Origin: Panorpa germanica
Lineage: Eukaryota; Arthropoda; Insecta; Mecoptera; Panorpidae
Direction of reading: 5' to 3'
Assembly (NCBI GenBank): GCA_963678705.1
Contig: OY783203.1
Span: 5,766,001-5,830,000 of the forward strand
Length of the DNA: 64,000 nt
The translations under genes and the position numbers were made by a program. Positions 1 to 11,449 of this stretch are shown one piece after another. A model generated the notes under the pieces. That model was not told the origin of the DNA. It saw only the letters and a program-made list of their open reading frames with translations, and ran no database searches. Within the stretch, counting starts at the first letter, position 1. Each line of letters begins with the position of its first letter.

Positions 1-1173
1 ACGAACAGTTAACGAGAGGAGTGAGAAGTTCTTTTTGTTTGATCATATTATTCGATAAAATATATAGTTTGGTCACTTTGGTAATCATAACGTACTTATA
101 TAAAAACTGTAAGTTTAGTATTAAATAAATTTCTTTTTATTTAACGGTTTCAGTTATACAAAGGCTTCAGTCCTATGCCTAATTACTGTGTTAGTTTTTA
201 TTTTGAATGTAGTTAGTGTGTAGTTCGTCATGCATATTTAAATGCTTATGGAAGCTTCTGTGAACAGTCTGTATATTACTGCCGATCTGTAACTACACAT
301 CAAATGGGGTAAAATTTAAAATCTTGTGGTAATGAAAGATTAATTAAATTATAAATAAAGGATTTATTGACATGGCGCCAAATTCGATCAGCATTATTCA
401 CTGTATAATCGCTCAAACTATGTTCTTCTTAAAATTTTAGTATCATACCTAAACTGTGTGGTTATATTCTTAAAAATCTATGTTTTATATTCGTTACTCC
501 ACATAAAGTAAATAATAAATATTTTGTCTAAGCTGATTCCAGTTGGTGTCTTTATAAAGATATAAAAGTGATAGTTAAGACACTGACCTACGTAATTTGA
601 GATTCTAATAAAATCCAATGCAGTAGTTGTTGGCATATAATCTTAATAATCATCATATAAATATAATTTACCGAGTAATGTCACATTTTTATAAAAACGT
701 TTCTATCTGCATGTTATAATTAACTCTTTTCTTTATCTAATTATCTTTAATATAAAACATGTTTGTTTAAAACTTTAAAGCTTGATATTTAAAATACTTT
801 AAAGTGTTTGTAAACACTATCAACGAATAATAAATTTATTACTTGGAATATAAAGTATGTGCGGAATTTTGTTTAAGTTAAGAAAAATAATGAGATCACA
901 TAAAACATTAGTTTGTACACATGGAATATTTTATCTGGCTCTAAGTTATTTCTTATTTAAGAATTGCATATGCTATATGATTTACATTCCTTAGGATATT
1001 TGCTAGAAGGAAGATACTAGATGACAATCAGTGTTTGAAAGTTTACGGATCATTCAATTTAGAAGCAGTCAATAAACTGATGCCAAGAAGTAACAGAACT
1101 AATTTTGGATCTATCAGAAAGGAAGTGATTAACACAATATTTGTATTATATCAGCTGGAAATTTATCAAGAAC
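1..1173. other. AT-rich intergenic, no gene seen
   Basis: I see no sustained coding frame, RNA gene or recognisable transposon in this stretch. Short A/T homopolymers dominate. It could hold promoter or 5' untranslated sequence for the Syncrip-like gene downstream, but no clear signal supports that. Confidence 0.5.
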
Positions 1174-1191
1174 ATGGCAGCTACAGTTACG
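1174..1191 (+). CDS. possible first coding exon of the Syncrip-like gene
   Basis: ATG GCA GCT ACA GTT ACG sits in a strong start context (A at -3, G at +4) and is followed at once by GTAAAT, a usable 5' splice site. Its frame is phase 0. The Syncrip-like frame has a matching 3' splice-site-like run ending in ATGCAG at 2272, so the joined protein would begin MAATVT-VQPHQGEY. This is inference. The gene could equally start at the ATG at 2267 as an intronless copy. Confidence 0.3.
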
Positions 1192-1419
1192 GTAAATGAT
1201 CTCTTAATATTTTGGGGGAAAATTGGTATAATTAGGACCAGAATTTATATGCATTTGGAATTATGTGCTTTGGGGCAAAATGAATTGATTGGAGTAACTT
1301 GCATATTCTAAGGAAAATTATAATATATACTAAAATAATTAAACCTCTGTATTTAGTTATAAAAAAAATCGATTTTCTTTTCTGATCCCAATAGTCTTCT
1401 TCTGCTTCAGTTTTAATTA

Positions 1420-1478
1420 TGCAAACACATAATCAATTAAACATAACAACAACCCAACCTAGAAAATATTCATTCATT
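1420..1478 (-). repeat. SINE fragment (body)
   Basis: A short minus-oriented piece of the tRNA-derived SINE family described at 43638. It is recognised by the shared stretch 'acataatcaattaaac...aacaacccaacctagaaaata'. The tRNA-like head is missing. Confidence 0.4.
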
Positions 1479-1625
1479 AGATGATTTTTTCTTTTTTTTT
1501 AATATTTACTTTTAAGAGCATCAACTATTGGAAGTTATTAGCACTTTCAATCAATATTACATTTTTATATACATTTTTTTTCTTATAAAACATAACTTAC
1601 TTAATATATAATAATTACATTTCAA

Positions 1626-2215
1626 TTATAAATTCTTATTTTTCTTTTCCGTTGCTCTAGTAACTCTTTCTGTTTGCTTAAATTTCTTTTTGGCATTTTT
1701 CTTTGTTATGTATTTGCCTGATGTTTCCTTTTCCAATATCATGTTTGAATCCAAACTATCATGCTCATCAGCTATCTGACTCAGTAATTGTAGTTTCAGT
1801 TGTCGTGGTCTCATTCTTTTTATATCCTTTTATTTTCTTTTCTTGGGCCTGGTAGTTGAAATATATCTTTTTCTTCGCCAATAATATTTACCGCTTCAGC
1901 TTCTTTCCTTGCACTATTTTTCCCTTTTTCAATAACCCAATTTGGGAAGTCATGTTTTTCTTCTTTTAATTATTTATAAAATTATACAATATAATTTCCT
2001 ATGGTATCAGACCTAATCTGCTTGTTTAACGTCGATCGATAGTTGAACTTCATCGTCGTCATCAGCCCATCTAGAGGCTTGGTTGCCTTAAGAATTATCT
2101 CCATTCTTTTCTATTGACCATCTCTCTTTTTAAATTCGCAATACCCATCTTCTTTAGTGGCGTTTTCGTCCACTTACTTTTTCCATCTCGCCCTGGGTGA
2201 ATGTAGTTTAATTTT
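1626..2215 (-). pseudogene. broken coding relic, unidentified
   Basis: The minus strand reads like coding sequence spread over several frames. Near 2090-2020 it gives an acidic SRWADDDDE-type segment. Near 1945-1820 it gives FPNWVIEKGKNSARKEAEAV and then GEEKDIFQLPGPRK. From 1814 to 1626 an open frame runs through a lysine-rich C-terminus (KKNAKKKFKQTERVTRATEK) to a stop. Stops and frame changes separate these parts, so no single intact protein remains. The basic C-terminus suggests a nuclear or nucleolar protein. I do not recognise the family. It may be a decayed processed copy, or poorly resolved exons of a real gene. Confidence 0.3.
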
Positions 2216-2266
2216 GTCAATAATAGTCTAACTATCACTTAAAGTTTATTTAAAAATTGTTAATAT

Positions 2267-3853
2267 ATGCAGGTGCAACCACATCAAGGAGAGTACGCCG
2301 CAATAATGCAACACGGAATACATGATTCGGTAGCAAAACAATTAGTGGAGATTTACAAGACCGGAGCATTGCATCACTGGGAACTAGACGTGCGAGCACT
2401 TGAAGCTCTGAGAGATTTTCCTGTACCAGGCGTCATTAAAATCCTTTTACAATTTGCAAAAACTAATTTAAAGTATGTAAATAACAAGTCAGCATTTTTA
2501 TGTGGGATGATGAAAGCATACAAGCGTCATATTAAAGATATAGACACTGAAGAATTCCCAGTGGCAGTTATTAAAGGACCTAACCAGGAAAAATTAGAGA
2601 GAATTCTATTTAGAACTGGATATACATTGAATGTGACAGCTGGTCAAAGAAAATTTGGTGGTCCACCACCAGGATGGGTAGGTCCTAGTCCTAGTGAAGG
2701 ATCTCAAATATTTATAAACAACTTACCCGATCATGTATATGAGGATGCTTTGATCCCCATACTTCAAGAGTGTGGCGATATTTTTGAACTGCGATTAATG
2801 ACAGATCCAGTTACTGGAGGCAATAAAGGGTTCGCTTTCGTAACCTTTACATGTAACAAAGGTGCAAAATGTGCAGTAGAAATGTTAAATCAATATGAGA
2901 TTGCACCGAATGCTATGATTAAGGTAATTATAAACAGACCCAAAGTCAAACTGTTCATAGGGCACTTACCAAACACTATTGGAAAAGAGGAGATTATGAA
3001 TGAAGTAAGTAAAATAACTCCTGGCCTCATGGAGGTAATTGTTTGCAGCCCTAAGGATGATAGAAAATGTAATAAATCGTATGGTTTCTTAACATATAAT
3101 TCACATCAAGCAGCTTCGTATTCTAAGAGACTTCTTGGAACTGGAAAGTTTAAATTATGGGACTTAAGTATTTCTGTAAATTGGGCTTACTGTCAAGACA
3201 AGCGTGAACAGACATCCCAAACCGAAAATAATTTATATATCTACAACTTAACATCCAAAATAACAGCAGGAGTATTGAAGAATCATTTTGGGAAATATGG
3301 TAAAATAGAAACAATAACCAGGATTAGAAATTTTGCTTTTGTTACATTTCAGGAAAGTGAGAAAGCATCTATTGCTAAGAATGAGTTAGAAGGCACAGAT
3401 CTACTTGGTTGTATTCTACATATAGCATTTGCTAGACCAAAACCGGAGAAGAAGAGTAAATACGAGCTTTATTTCTCTGATGATAATCAAGGAGCTGTAA
3501 CTGAAACAAGCACTACACAAGTTCAGGGAGAAAATAATGGAATACCATTATTACATAGTAAGACTGAGGTTGGAGGTAATTATATGCATCGTGACATTCA
3601 ACCATTTACTAATAATTACAATTATGATTACTTTGAGTTTGGACCGCGTCAATGTGACAATGTGGCCTACAAGAACCACTACACAGATGTGAATCATTTT
3701 TACGACAATCCATTCTACCCTGGAGCTGCTAATATTGGACACCACCCGAATCCTGGGGCACATGACACCTCTGGACAATGGTTTAGAAACGGTTCATATG
3801 CATTTGATGTTCCGAATGTTTCAAACCAAACTACTAATTGGAGGCAATATTGA
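2267..3853 (+). CDS. Syncrip/hnRNP Q-like RNA-binding protein, three RRMs, no intron within the frame
   Basis: A 528-residue frame. Residues about 10-90 match the N-terminal helical domain of Syncrip/hnRNP R proteins (VAKQLVEIYKTG, NKSAFLCGMMKAYK). They are followed by the family signature RTGYTLNVTAGQRKFGGPPPGW (116-137, given here in two overlapping parts: RTGYTLNVTAGQ, QRKFGGPPPGW). RRM1 spans about 147-225 (RNP2 IFINNLP, RNP1 KGFAFVTF), RRM2 228-308 (LFIGHLP, SYGFLTY) and RRM3 321-391 (LYIYNLT, NFAFVTF). The family binds mRNA and works in translation, localisation and splicing. This copy is clearly diverged: aromatic RNP positions differ in RRM2. The RGG-rich tail typical of the family is replaced by an N/Y/H-rich tail with FDNPFYPG-like segments. 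All three RRMs lie in one exon, which suggests a retrocopy that stayed open. A 3' splice-like ATGCAG overlaps the first codons, so the true start may be an upstream exon (see 1174). Confidence 0.85.
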   Translation: MQVQPHQGEYAAIMQHGIHDSVAKQLVEIYKTGALHHWELDVRALEALRDFPVPGVIKILLQFAKTNLKYVNNKSAFLCGMMKAYKRHIKDIDTEEFPVAVIKGPNQEKLERILFRTGYTLNVTAGQRKFGGPPPGWVGPSPSEGSQIFINNLPDHVYEDALIPILQECGDIFELRLMTDPVTGGNKGFAFVTFTCNKGAKCAVEMLNQYEIAPNAMIKVIINRPKVKLFIGHLPNTIGKEEIMNEVSKITPGLMEVIVCSPKDDRKCNKSYGFLTYNSHQAASYSKRLLGTGKFKLWDLSISVNWAYCQDKREQTSQTENNLYIYNLTSKITAGVLKNHFGKYGKIETITRIRNFAFVTFQESEKASIAKNELEGTDLLGCILHIAFARPKPEKKSKYELYFSDDNQGAVTETSTTQVQGENNGIPLLHSKTEVGGNYMHRDIQPFTNNYNYDYFEFGPRQCDNVAYKNHYTDVNHFYDNPFYPGAANIGHHPNPGAHDTSGQWFRNGSYAFDVPNVSNQTTNWRQY

Positions 3854-5027
3854 TCCTAGGATCTAGGAAATTCATCCCACTGCAAAAGCACATATAATAT
3901 TATATTAGACAATCCAATATTAGGTAAGATGTACTAAATTTTTTTTACTGATTCATTTTCTCTCATCTCATATTTGAACGAGCTATTTAATGATTTCATT
4001 ATTTTAAAACAGAATATCAGTGCAGCAACATTTGTTTGAGCATATTGATTGACAAGTATCTCTCAGTCTCCTACTTCGTGTTCCTTTGCAGCTCAGCCTT
4101 ATACATCTCTAATGGATTTATAGTAAATCTTACACTTAATCTTATGGTATAAAATTTATGTATTACATTAGTAAGTATCTTGAGGTTCATTATTCAATCA
4201 GGTTATTATATATATCTTATAAAATTAAAATATGTAGTTGTTTTCAGTATAAAATACATATGTTATAATTTTAATTTTACTTATATTTAGTTAACTGTAT
4301 ATTTTGTTATTTTTGGGGATAATAATATAATTTGGTATTTAATTACATTAATGTGTGCTCATTTTTGGAAACCACAGCCTATTCCCTTAGTAATATTTTC
4401 TTATTACATGTAATTGATCGATGTACTTTGCAATCAATTCAGGCAGATATTTCAAGTACAAAAATTCTGAAATGTGGCTCTAAAAAGTTGTAAATAAACT
4501 TTTCAGACTAATTTGATGTGTGATTCCGAAAATTTTTAAGAAGTGACAATTTCATACAGATTTATTTATATATTTATATTTATACAAATTTAAAATATAA
4601 TTATATATAAGCTATAATAATTGCATTTTTTGAAATATATATAATATATACACAATTGTTATCTGCTTCGCGGGAATTTTGTAAGGATAGACAACTCCTT
4701 TGTTATTTACTTAAGTTTATGGGAACTAATTAGTTAAAAGTATATCACAATATTAATTAGTGACTAATTAATTGTATTCTTACTTTTATTTACTCTTAAG
4801 AAACCAATAAAGTGTTTACTGAAAAACGTCAGTCTCAGTTTTTGGTATTTAGAGTTCTTAATTTCGAACAACTTCAATTCCCTATCAATACATTCGTGGC
4901 GATGTGGAAATACCGAACGGTTGCTCTGTGAGCAAAAATATTTGTCTAATCTAAAAACTATCAGAAAAAATTTAATTTGTTTTTGTTATATATATATGTT
5001 CATTATTTTATTCATATTTGCGAATTC

Positions 5028-5195
5028 GAGTCCTATCACCATGTTCTGACCTAAAATTTGTCTGCTGCATCGCTGCCTTATAAGTTCATTTAAAATGTGA
5101 AGACCACATACTCAATTTACCAAACCCAGAAAATATAGTGCTGGACCTAGGTATCGAGCCCAAAGACTAATGCTCTCGGCCATTGTGCTATAATT
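5028..5195 (-). repeat. tRNA-derived SINE copy
   Basis: On the minus strand it starts with a tRNA-like head (ACAATGGCCGAGAGCATTAG, box-A like). A box-B-like GGGCTCGATACC follows, then the body (TATATTTTCTGGGTTTGG...) and the 3' segment ATAAGGCAGCGATGCAG. It aligns by eye with the copies at 14870, 43638, 49895 and 57330. Degenerate. Confidence 0.6.
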
Positions 5196-6551
5196 TATTT
5201 TATATCTAATTAAAAACTGTTTACAAACAGCAAACACAAAATCAAAACTATTTATTAATAACTGCTAAGTTTATTATGAATTCAAAGTTTAAAATATCAA
5301 TTCTGAACTGATAAAGAAATGTATAGTTCGAAAGAATCGAAAAATAATGAAGAATGTAAAGACCAAGTGTAAAATTGATTCTAGCTACGCCACTACAGAC
5401 AAGTTAGTCTTCCAATTAACATTTCTATTATTAACTTCAATATCAAAGTCGAACGCAACGTGACTTAATCTACCTAGTTTTTCTTTTAAGTATTTATTTG
5501 TCGTGCTGCCAAATTTATTATGCAAGAAAAAAGATTAAATAAATGATCAATTTTAATTAAGAAAACAAAACATAAAGAGGATTCTTTTAGTATATATAGT
5601 AAATTTTTGTTTTTCTTTGAGATGTAAAAACAGTGGATTCAATCTTGAAATTCCATGATCAAAATATAAATGCAGATACGTAGATATACTATGAGATATA
5701 TATATTTACTTTATTGTATAACTTTATTAACATCAAATAATTTATAAGAATTTTGAGAATGTACAATACAGGAACATGTAAATGTACTTGCATATGGTAC
5801 ACTTAATATATATTACATACAGAAGATATAGATATACTAACCGGTAGATAGAAAGAGATAGTTATAGAAGAGATACAACATCCGAATAATTGTCCTGATG
5901 TATTTGGCTTACTAAAATGACCGCAAGCATTTGCCTCATGATCTCTTGGTGTCTTTGAATAGTGGGATGTATGTATAATATATATTATTCTCTCCATTTA
6001 ACGATAATAGTAAATAAGAATAGTCAACCTATTTAGAACAAGATGGTCTGCCCTGTACTGGTCTAACAAACCGATGCTCTTTAAGTATTTCCATGTTGTC
6101 TTGATTTCTCAAAGGTTGAGAACATTTGACTATACTATACTAAAGTGACTTTCAGCTTGCTTAACGCCCATATTATTATAGAACAAGACATGTGGATCTG
6201 AGTTTGTGTTATGTTTCTTGATTCTCATTCGCCTAATGTAGTTGAATCTTGTATTTTAAAATTAATACATAAAATGTCTCCACCATAGAAATATAGAGGT
6301 TAGAGTTTGTATGGTTGTATTTTTAGATATTAATGCTGTGTCTCAATTAGCATATATAATAACTCAGAAATTTTAAAGTGAAATATGTTCCAACACATAG
6401 TTTTGCAGCCATTTTAACAAGATGGCGGCGCAAGTCTATATCCGCGGTCAGAGAAAAATTAGTATTTTTATTAGGTAAACCCTAAACTTTATATATCCAA
6501 TACTGTTTATTCTTTTAAATCATAACAATCGGAATTTGAAAAACTAGAAAA

Positions 6552-6660
6552 TACCCAGGTAGAAAATTGTCTTGCAGTGCAACATTTAGATTTGTTAGCT
6601 TAACACAAGCTAATACCAAAGTTTATTTTGTACTTCATATGGAAATTGTCTTGTATATTA
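6552..6660 (+). repeat. palindromic small repeat (ACCCAGGTAGAAAAT family), copy a
   Basis: It begins ACCCAGGTAGAAAATTGTCT, then TGCAGTGCAA, and has a central inverted motif TTAGCTT...CAAGCTAA. A second half-unit ends in GGAAATTGTCTTG. The same blocks recur at 33725, 42065, 50118, 57868 and 61786. Confidence 0.55.
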
Positions 6661-6884
6661 AGTTTTACTATTACTACTAGGTAAAAAAATTATTATTTGT
6701 CGCCAAGATGTGTTAGCTTTGTTAGACTGTATTTATTGATGTCTACCATATGATGTTACTACTGTGCAGATTTAATTGTATATTGATATAGAGCATAAAT
6801 AAAAGTAAAACAAAAACAAATTGTTCTGTATAATGGAATGACTGTGTTTTACATAAGATCAAAATGATCAACTATATTATATAC

Positions 6885-6904
6885 ATATATATATATATAT
6901 ATAG
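6885..6904. repeat. (TA)n microsatellite
   Basis: A short, nearly perfect run of TA dinucleotides. Confidence 0.9.
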
Positions 6905-7057
6905 GTATGTACATAAAAATAAAAAATTAAAACACAAGTCTGTAAATCCAGAACGAAATATTCAGCAAATACTTTTAAGATTTTAAAATCTCTAAATTTT
7001 ATAACGTCTCGCTAACACAATACGTGATTTTTTTCTTGTATTAGTATTTTTTAACCT

Positions 7058-7085
7058 AGACGACACAATGGGCGAGAGCATGGAG
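7058..7085 (+). repeat. SINE head fragment
   Basis: GACGACACAATGGGCGAGAG resembles the 5' tRNA-like head of the SINE at 43638 (GACGACACGGTGACCGAGAG). The body is absent. Confidence 0.35.
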
Positions 7086-8413
7086 CAATGAAAATGTAAT
7101 GGTCAGTTACTTCGTTTATTATAATTAGAATAATAAAAATACTTGTTTTGGATAAATATAGTCACCTTAATAAGATTATTTTAAGGAGTCATAAAATGAA
7201 CTGTTGCGTTTTTAATATTATAATAACAATATACTATATCGAAACTAATATTTTGTAAACATATTTTTAAATTATAATAATTTATTACTTTACGTGTCTA
7301 TTAACTAGATTTCAACATACAATTATTCTAAATAGTAATATGCAATTATTAATTATATTAGTTGGATTTAAATTAAATATTTATAGAAAGTTATCATTAT
7401 TATATACTTAAAAGGCATTATTTGTAGCATATTTGTATTTTATCTGTACAACATTCTATCCAGTTGTAGTTTTGCTGGGACATCTTTGACCCCGAGTCAT
7501 AGACATTTGTCAGCGGTCATGAATGGATTTTGCTGATGATATTTTCGAAGTACCATATTTTTTGATTATTTCTCGGTTTGAAAGTTTTACAAAATGTTCA
7601 GCTTCCATGTAATTTTCACGCACGTTTAATGTTTTTATACATTGTAAATATTTTAGCCGGCATGCCGCCAACATACAAAAATTAAAATACGACGTCTTTA
7701 CCATATTCTCGTTCTATCCAATCAGATGCGTTTGTATTTTTAAGTAAGGTTCCAGATTTGACTTAAAATGAGAGAGCAATGTGTTAAAATAAATATGCAT
7801 TTTGTCATTGAAGTTATATTGTGCACTTAATGCAGATTATTTCTTTTTAATTATTAAGTTATTAACTTAGAGCCGAATTTTTAACAATCAGTCACTATAA
7901 AGCTGTCTAAAAAAACTGTTCCTTAACCAAACAAAATATTAGATTTACAGTAAGATTTCTCGTTTGTTACTTTTGATCACTTTTTTAGAAAACTAAAATT
8001 GAAAAACCAATGTTTTTGGTTATGTCGTAACAGTAGTTTAACCAACTATTGAAAAATGCGCAACTATGCAAAGAGAACTTCTATAAATAAAGTTATTTAA
8101 ACAATGGAAACCATGTTACCCTGGAAAACATGAATGTTACTTTATAACCATATAATATTTTATTTACGCGAAACCTAGTAATATTTAATGTAAAAGCAAT
8201 AACTTTGTTAAGTATTGTAATTACGTTGGTATCAGGACCTTGACCTTGAGTCAGAGAAGCCGAACCAAAGGTAAAAAAAATCCGGCTTAACCAGCGTGTC
8301 TTCTCTGGTAAATAATGTAACGTAATGTAACACTTAAATTAGCTTATTGTAAGCTAACAAATGGTTCCCATAGAATTAACTTGTACTACAATTAATAGTA
8401 TATGTATTAAGTA

Positions 8414-9197
8414 CAGTGGCGTTGCCAGGTAACCAAGGGCCCCGGTGCAAAAAAAAAATCTGGGCCCCTAACTAAACTGTTTATTCTATTTATTTATTGT
8501 ACATAAAACATAAATAGTATATTACACACCGAGGGAAGAAAGTAAGACATTTCAACCCGCGTGTAAAACTGACCCCAATGCGAAGGCAAGGGTGGCAAAC
8601 ACGCGGACTGGAATATCCTACTTTCTTCACTAGCGGGTATACTATTTTGCACCAAATTATGTGCACTTATGTCATTCCTTCTATCTTATCCAGATCAATT
8701 ATTATGATGTTTCTATAGTAGACCAAAGGAAATAAACATCTGCCTTTTCTGTATATTGTTAGCGATATTGCGCTCTAACACTCTAAGTACAATCCTGCAG
8801 CTACTTTTGTTTCAGCTTAATCTCAACATAAACAACTCTAGAATGCGTACCTCTGCCTGAGAGAATTACGTAATAGACTTAGACCCTTGCCTGGTCCATG
8901 CTTCCCCCCTCCTTCATGTTCAGCGATAAATTTGTACACAAGTGAGTATAAAATAAACTCTCAATAAAAAAAATTCATTCCTATTTAGAATTTTTGTTAT
9001 TGTTTATGTTTTTGTTATAAAAGTTTTGTATGCATTGTCGGGAATAACTATTTACTAAGAGTATTACTTCACTGTGAAATTTTAATATTTAATTTCACCG
9101 TTAAAATATAAATATAAGTTATAAAAGTCCGAGGGCCCTCTGAGCTTGGGGGCCCCGGTGCACTGCACTGACTCGCCCATACCTAGCTACACCAGTG
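8414..9197. mobile_element. non-autonomous hAT-type element with perfect 8-bp target duplication
   Basis: The left end is CAGTGGCGTTGCCAGG and the right end read inward is CACTGGTGTAGCTAGG. Both are followed inward by GGGCCCCGGTGCA blocks. The element is flanked on both sides by the identical octamer ATTAAGTA (8406-8413 and 9198-9205). An 8-bp duplication with CAGTGGCG-type ends is the hallmark of hAT-superfamily transposons. The 784-bp element has no transposase, so it depends on a source elsewhere. An inner inverted pair, CCCGCGTGT and ACACGCGG, could fold around 8560-8610. Confidence 0.85.
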
Positions 9198-9205
9198 ATT
9201 AAGTA

Positions 9206-10615
9206 GTACGTATAAACAACTCACATAACCTAAAAAATACGTGTTTCATTAACGCTTATACTCTTATGTAGCCTTACAACTTCAAATGTATTATAAATAC
9301 AAAAGGAGTGTCAAATACAAATGTCTCACATAAGCATTTTAAATAATATCTTGAACATTTCTAATGAAAGATTTATAATATGAACAGCTTGCTTGTTTAC
9401 ATTAAATCCATTTTAGAACTAGCCTTTACAACAAAAACAAGAAAAGGCAAAACGTTGTCGACATAACCTAAAAATAAATCACTACGTTATTTATTACAAA
9501 GATGATTAATATACCATATGTCTTTCTAATGGTATAAAAATTATGTCACTTTATATACAAATATAACTCTTTCACAAATTACTACTTATTACTATTATTT
9601 GTAGCTATTTCATTCGTTTGTTACATATGTGTTTTTAAGCATATTAGAAGTTTTAGCACGCAACATTTGGAGTCACTTTGCCATCATATTGAAAATGCGT
9701 CCTTTAAAATAAAAAGAACATATTTATAAAAAGTAAATATTGATTTCTATTATGTGTTAATGAAAAAAGAAAGATTTATGTATTTATTTAGTTATGAACA
9801 TGTAAACATGAGGAAATAATCAATTGCACAAAGCCTTTTCATTTTCAAAAACACTAAAAACATATGTGACCAATTTTATTGGTTGCGCATGCCAAATAGA
9901 AACCCCTAAATAGGCATCGCTTGGTAGATTTACATAACATATGTTAATAATCTTGTAGATATCTTTAAAATTATTATCCCCTTCAAAATAAAACCGTAAA
10001 GATGAACAGTTACATGAAACTCTTTTTTTTATGTTATACCTACTACAGCAATAACAATTACTAAAGAAATCTCGCATTTATTTAACATAATATAATAATA
10101 GTAATTGTATAGTTTGTTCGTCGGTGATAGGACTAAGCATCGACGTTAAATAAATAATTATTTTTTTTTTAATTCACCACAAATTTCAAAATCACAAAAA
10201 TTAAATCGTAAAACTTGTAAACTGTATATTCGGACATTCCATGCTATATATAAAAAGTCCAGACAAAAGGCATGCTCAATTAAACAAAAAAGTAAAGCAA
10301 AATAGTTGTTCTCGTCAACCATCTTAAAAGCTGATTCATGGTCTCAGATGGTCGGAAGGCGCAGGCGGTGTGATGTGCGACAAAGAACGTTAACGATACG
10401 TGCACTTCATAAGTAAGAAGTATAATGGTGACCATGGGTAAGCGAGTAAACCATAGCCACAGCCAGTGCCAGGTCCAGAGGAAGATAGGTGAACAAGTCC
10501 GTCAGAAAATTGAAGACTAAACATTGAACAAACCCAAAGAGACATGTACCTGAGAAGTCAAGCATGGACATGAGAGCATGTAGCATATGAAGATCATTAT
10601 GTATACAGTGTAAAC
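9206..10615. other. AT-rich intergenic stretch
   Basis: No gene is supported. A SINE 3'-end-like piece lies near 10110-10165 (TAGGACTAAGCATCG then GTTAAATAAATAA). At 10430-10530 there is a faint reminder of the basic linker seen at the 3' end of LINE coding regions (VQRKIGEQVRQKIED), too weak to call. A 40-bp segment near 9662-9704 recurs at 49441-49480. Confidence 0.4.
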
Positions 10616-10680
10616 CAGCGGTTCTAAACCGGTGTTTCGCTACCCATTGACGTCATTTGCAGGTGCTTCACGAAATTTTT
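10616..10680 (+). mobile_element. left end of a hAT-like element
   Basis: CAGCGGTTCTAAACCGGTGT followed by TTCGC is a common form of hAT terminal inverted repeat. I found no matching right end or target duplication nearby, so this is a fragment. Confidence 0.4.
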
Positions 10681-10899
10681 AAAACAAGTCTTGCAATATG
10701 AATTTCTACGAGAAAAGTAAGATTGTCTAAGGGTCAGTAAACTAAAGTTATGATGTTAAACTAAAAAATGAATTATTCAATTCTATCATAGACCTGCCAT
10801 AGCTAACTAACGAAAAATGTAACCCAGGTATTTTTCTGGGTAAATAAACTACTATACCACAATTTGGAAACAGACGTATCAACTAAGGTTTATAATATA

Positions 10900-11235
10900 T
10901 ACACTGCTATTGAATAGGCCCTAAAGTATCATTCCCACTCACTGCTTTAATTTAATTTTGTATTTAATTTAAATTGTTTAGCATATGGCAATACGCGTTG
11001 GTAGAATTAGAGTCATTCACAGTACCATTTTTCATTTAATTTATTTTTTAAGTTTTCTTAGTTTTTTTAGAAGGTCCAATGTTTTAAATTAAAAATACTA
11101 AACTAAGAAAAACCATATTATATTATAATCTCTAAAATGTGACAATCTGTCAAAATACAGTAGAATTTATATTTAAAAGAAGTTTAATGTCAATTAGTCA
11201 AAAATAAAGAAATAAAAACAATTTCTATTACTAAT
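10900..11235 (+). repeat. dispersed repeat shared with 16595-16865
   Basis: From 'CATTCCCACTCACTG' to 'AATTTCTATTACTAATTG' this segment matches the inner left part of the hAT-like element at 16574 in the same order and orientation. The shared blocks include TTGTATTTAATTTAAATTG, GTGACAATCTGTCAAAAT and AAAATAAAGAAATAAAAACA. It is therefore a partial copy of that element. Confidence 0.6.
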
Positions 11236-11379
11236 TGTTATTAAAATTTTGTCCAACTGTCGAACTGCCAAATTTTATATTACTAAAGACGCATGCGCAC
11301 GAACTAAGGCAAAGCAAGGCCACATCAAATTTAGAATTCAGCATCTAAAAAAACAAAATAACACAAAGAATTTTTTTTT

Positions 11380-11446
11380 TCAAATGTGTTACGTCACAAC
11401 CAATGTAGACAAGACGTAACAAGGGGGACGTAATTAATGGATGTGG
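11380..11446 (-). repeat. end of a CCATCCAT...TTACGTC transposon family
   Basis: Read on the minus strand it starts CCATTAATTACGTCCCCCTT and carries further ACGTC/ACGTCA words. It matches the opening of the segment at 14350 (CCATCCATTTATTACGTCAC). Both look like termini of one widespread insect repeat type. Confidence 0.4.
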
Positions 11447-11449
11447 ATG

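Larger units (their letters stand above)
3854..8405. other. intergenic, mostly repeats and AT-rich DNA
   Basis: After the Syncrip-like stop there are AATAAA-type signals near 4493 and 4806 that could end its transcript. The remainder holds a SINE copy (5028-5195), a palindromic-repeat copy (6552-6660), a short (TA)n run and otherwise plain AT-rich sequence. I found no supportable gene. Minus-strand frames at 5803-5997 and 7510-7704 are short and match nothing I know. Confidence 0.5.
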
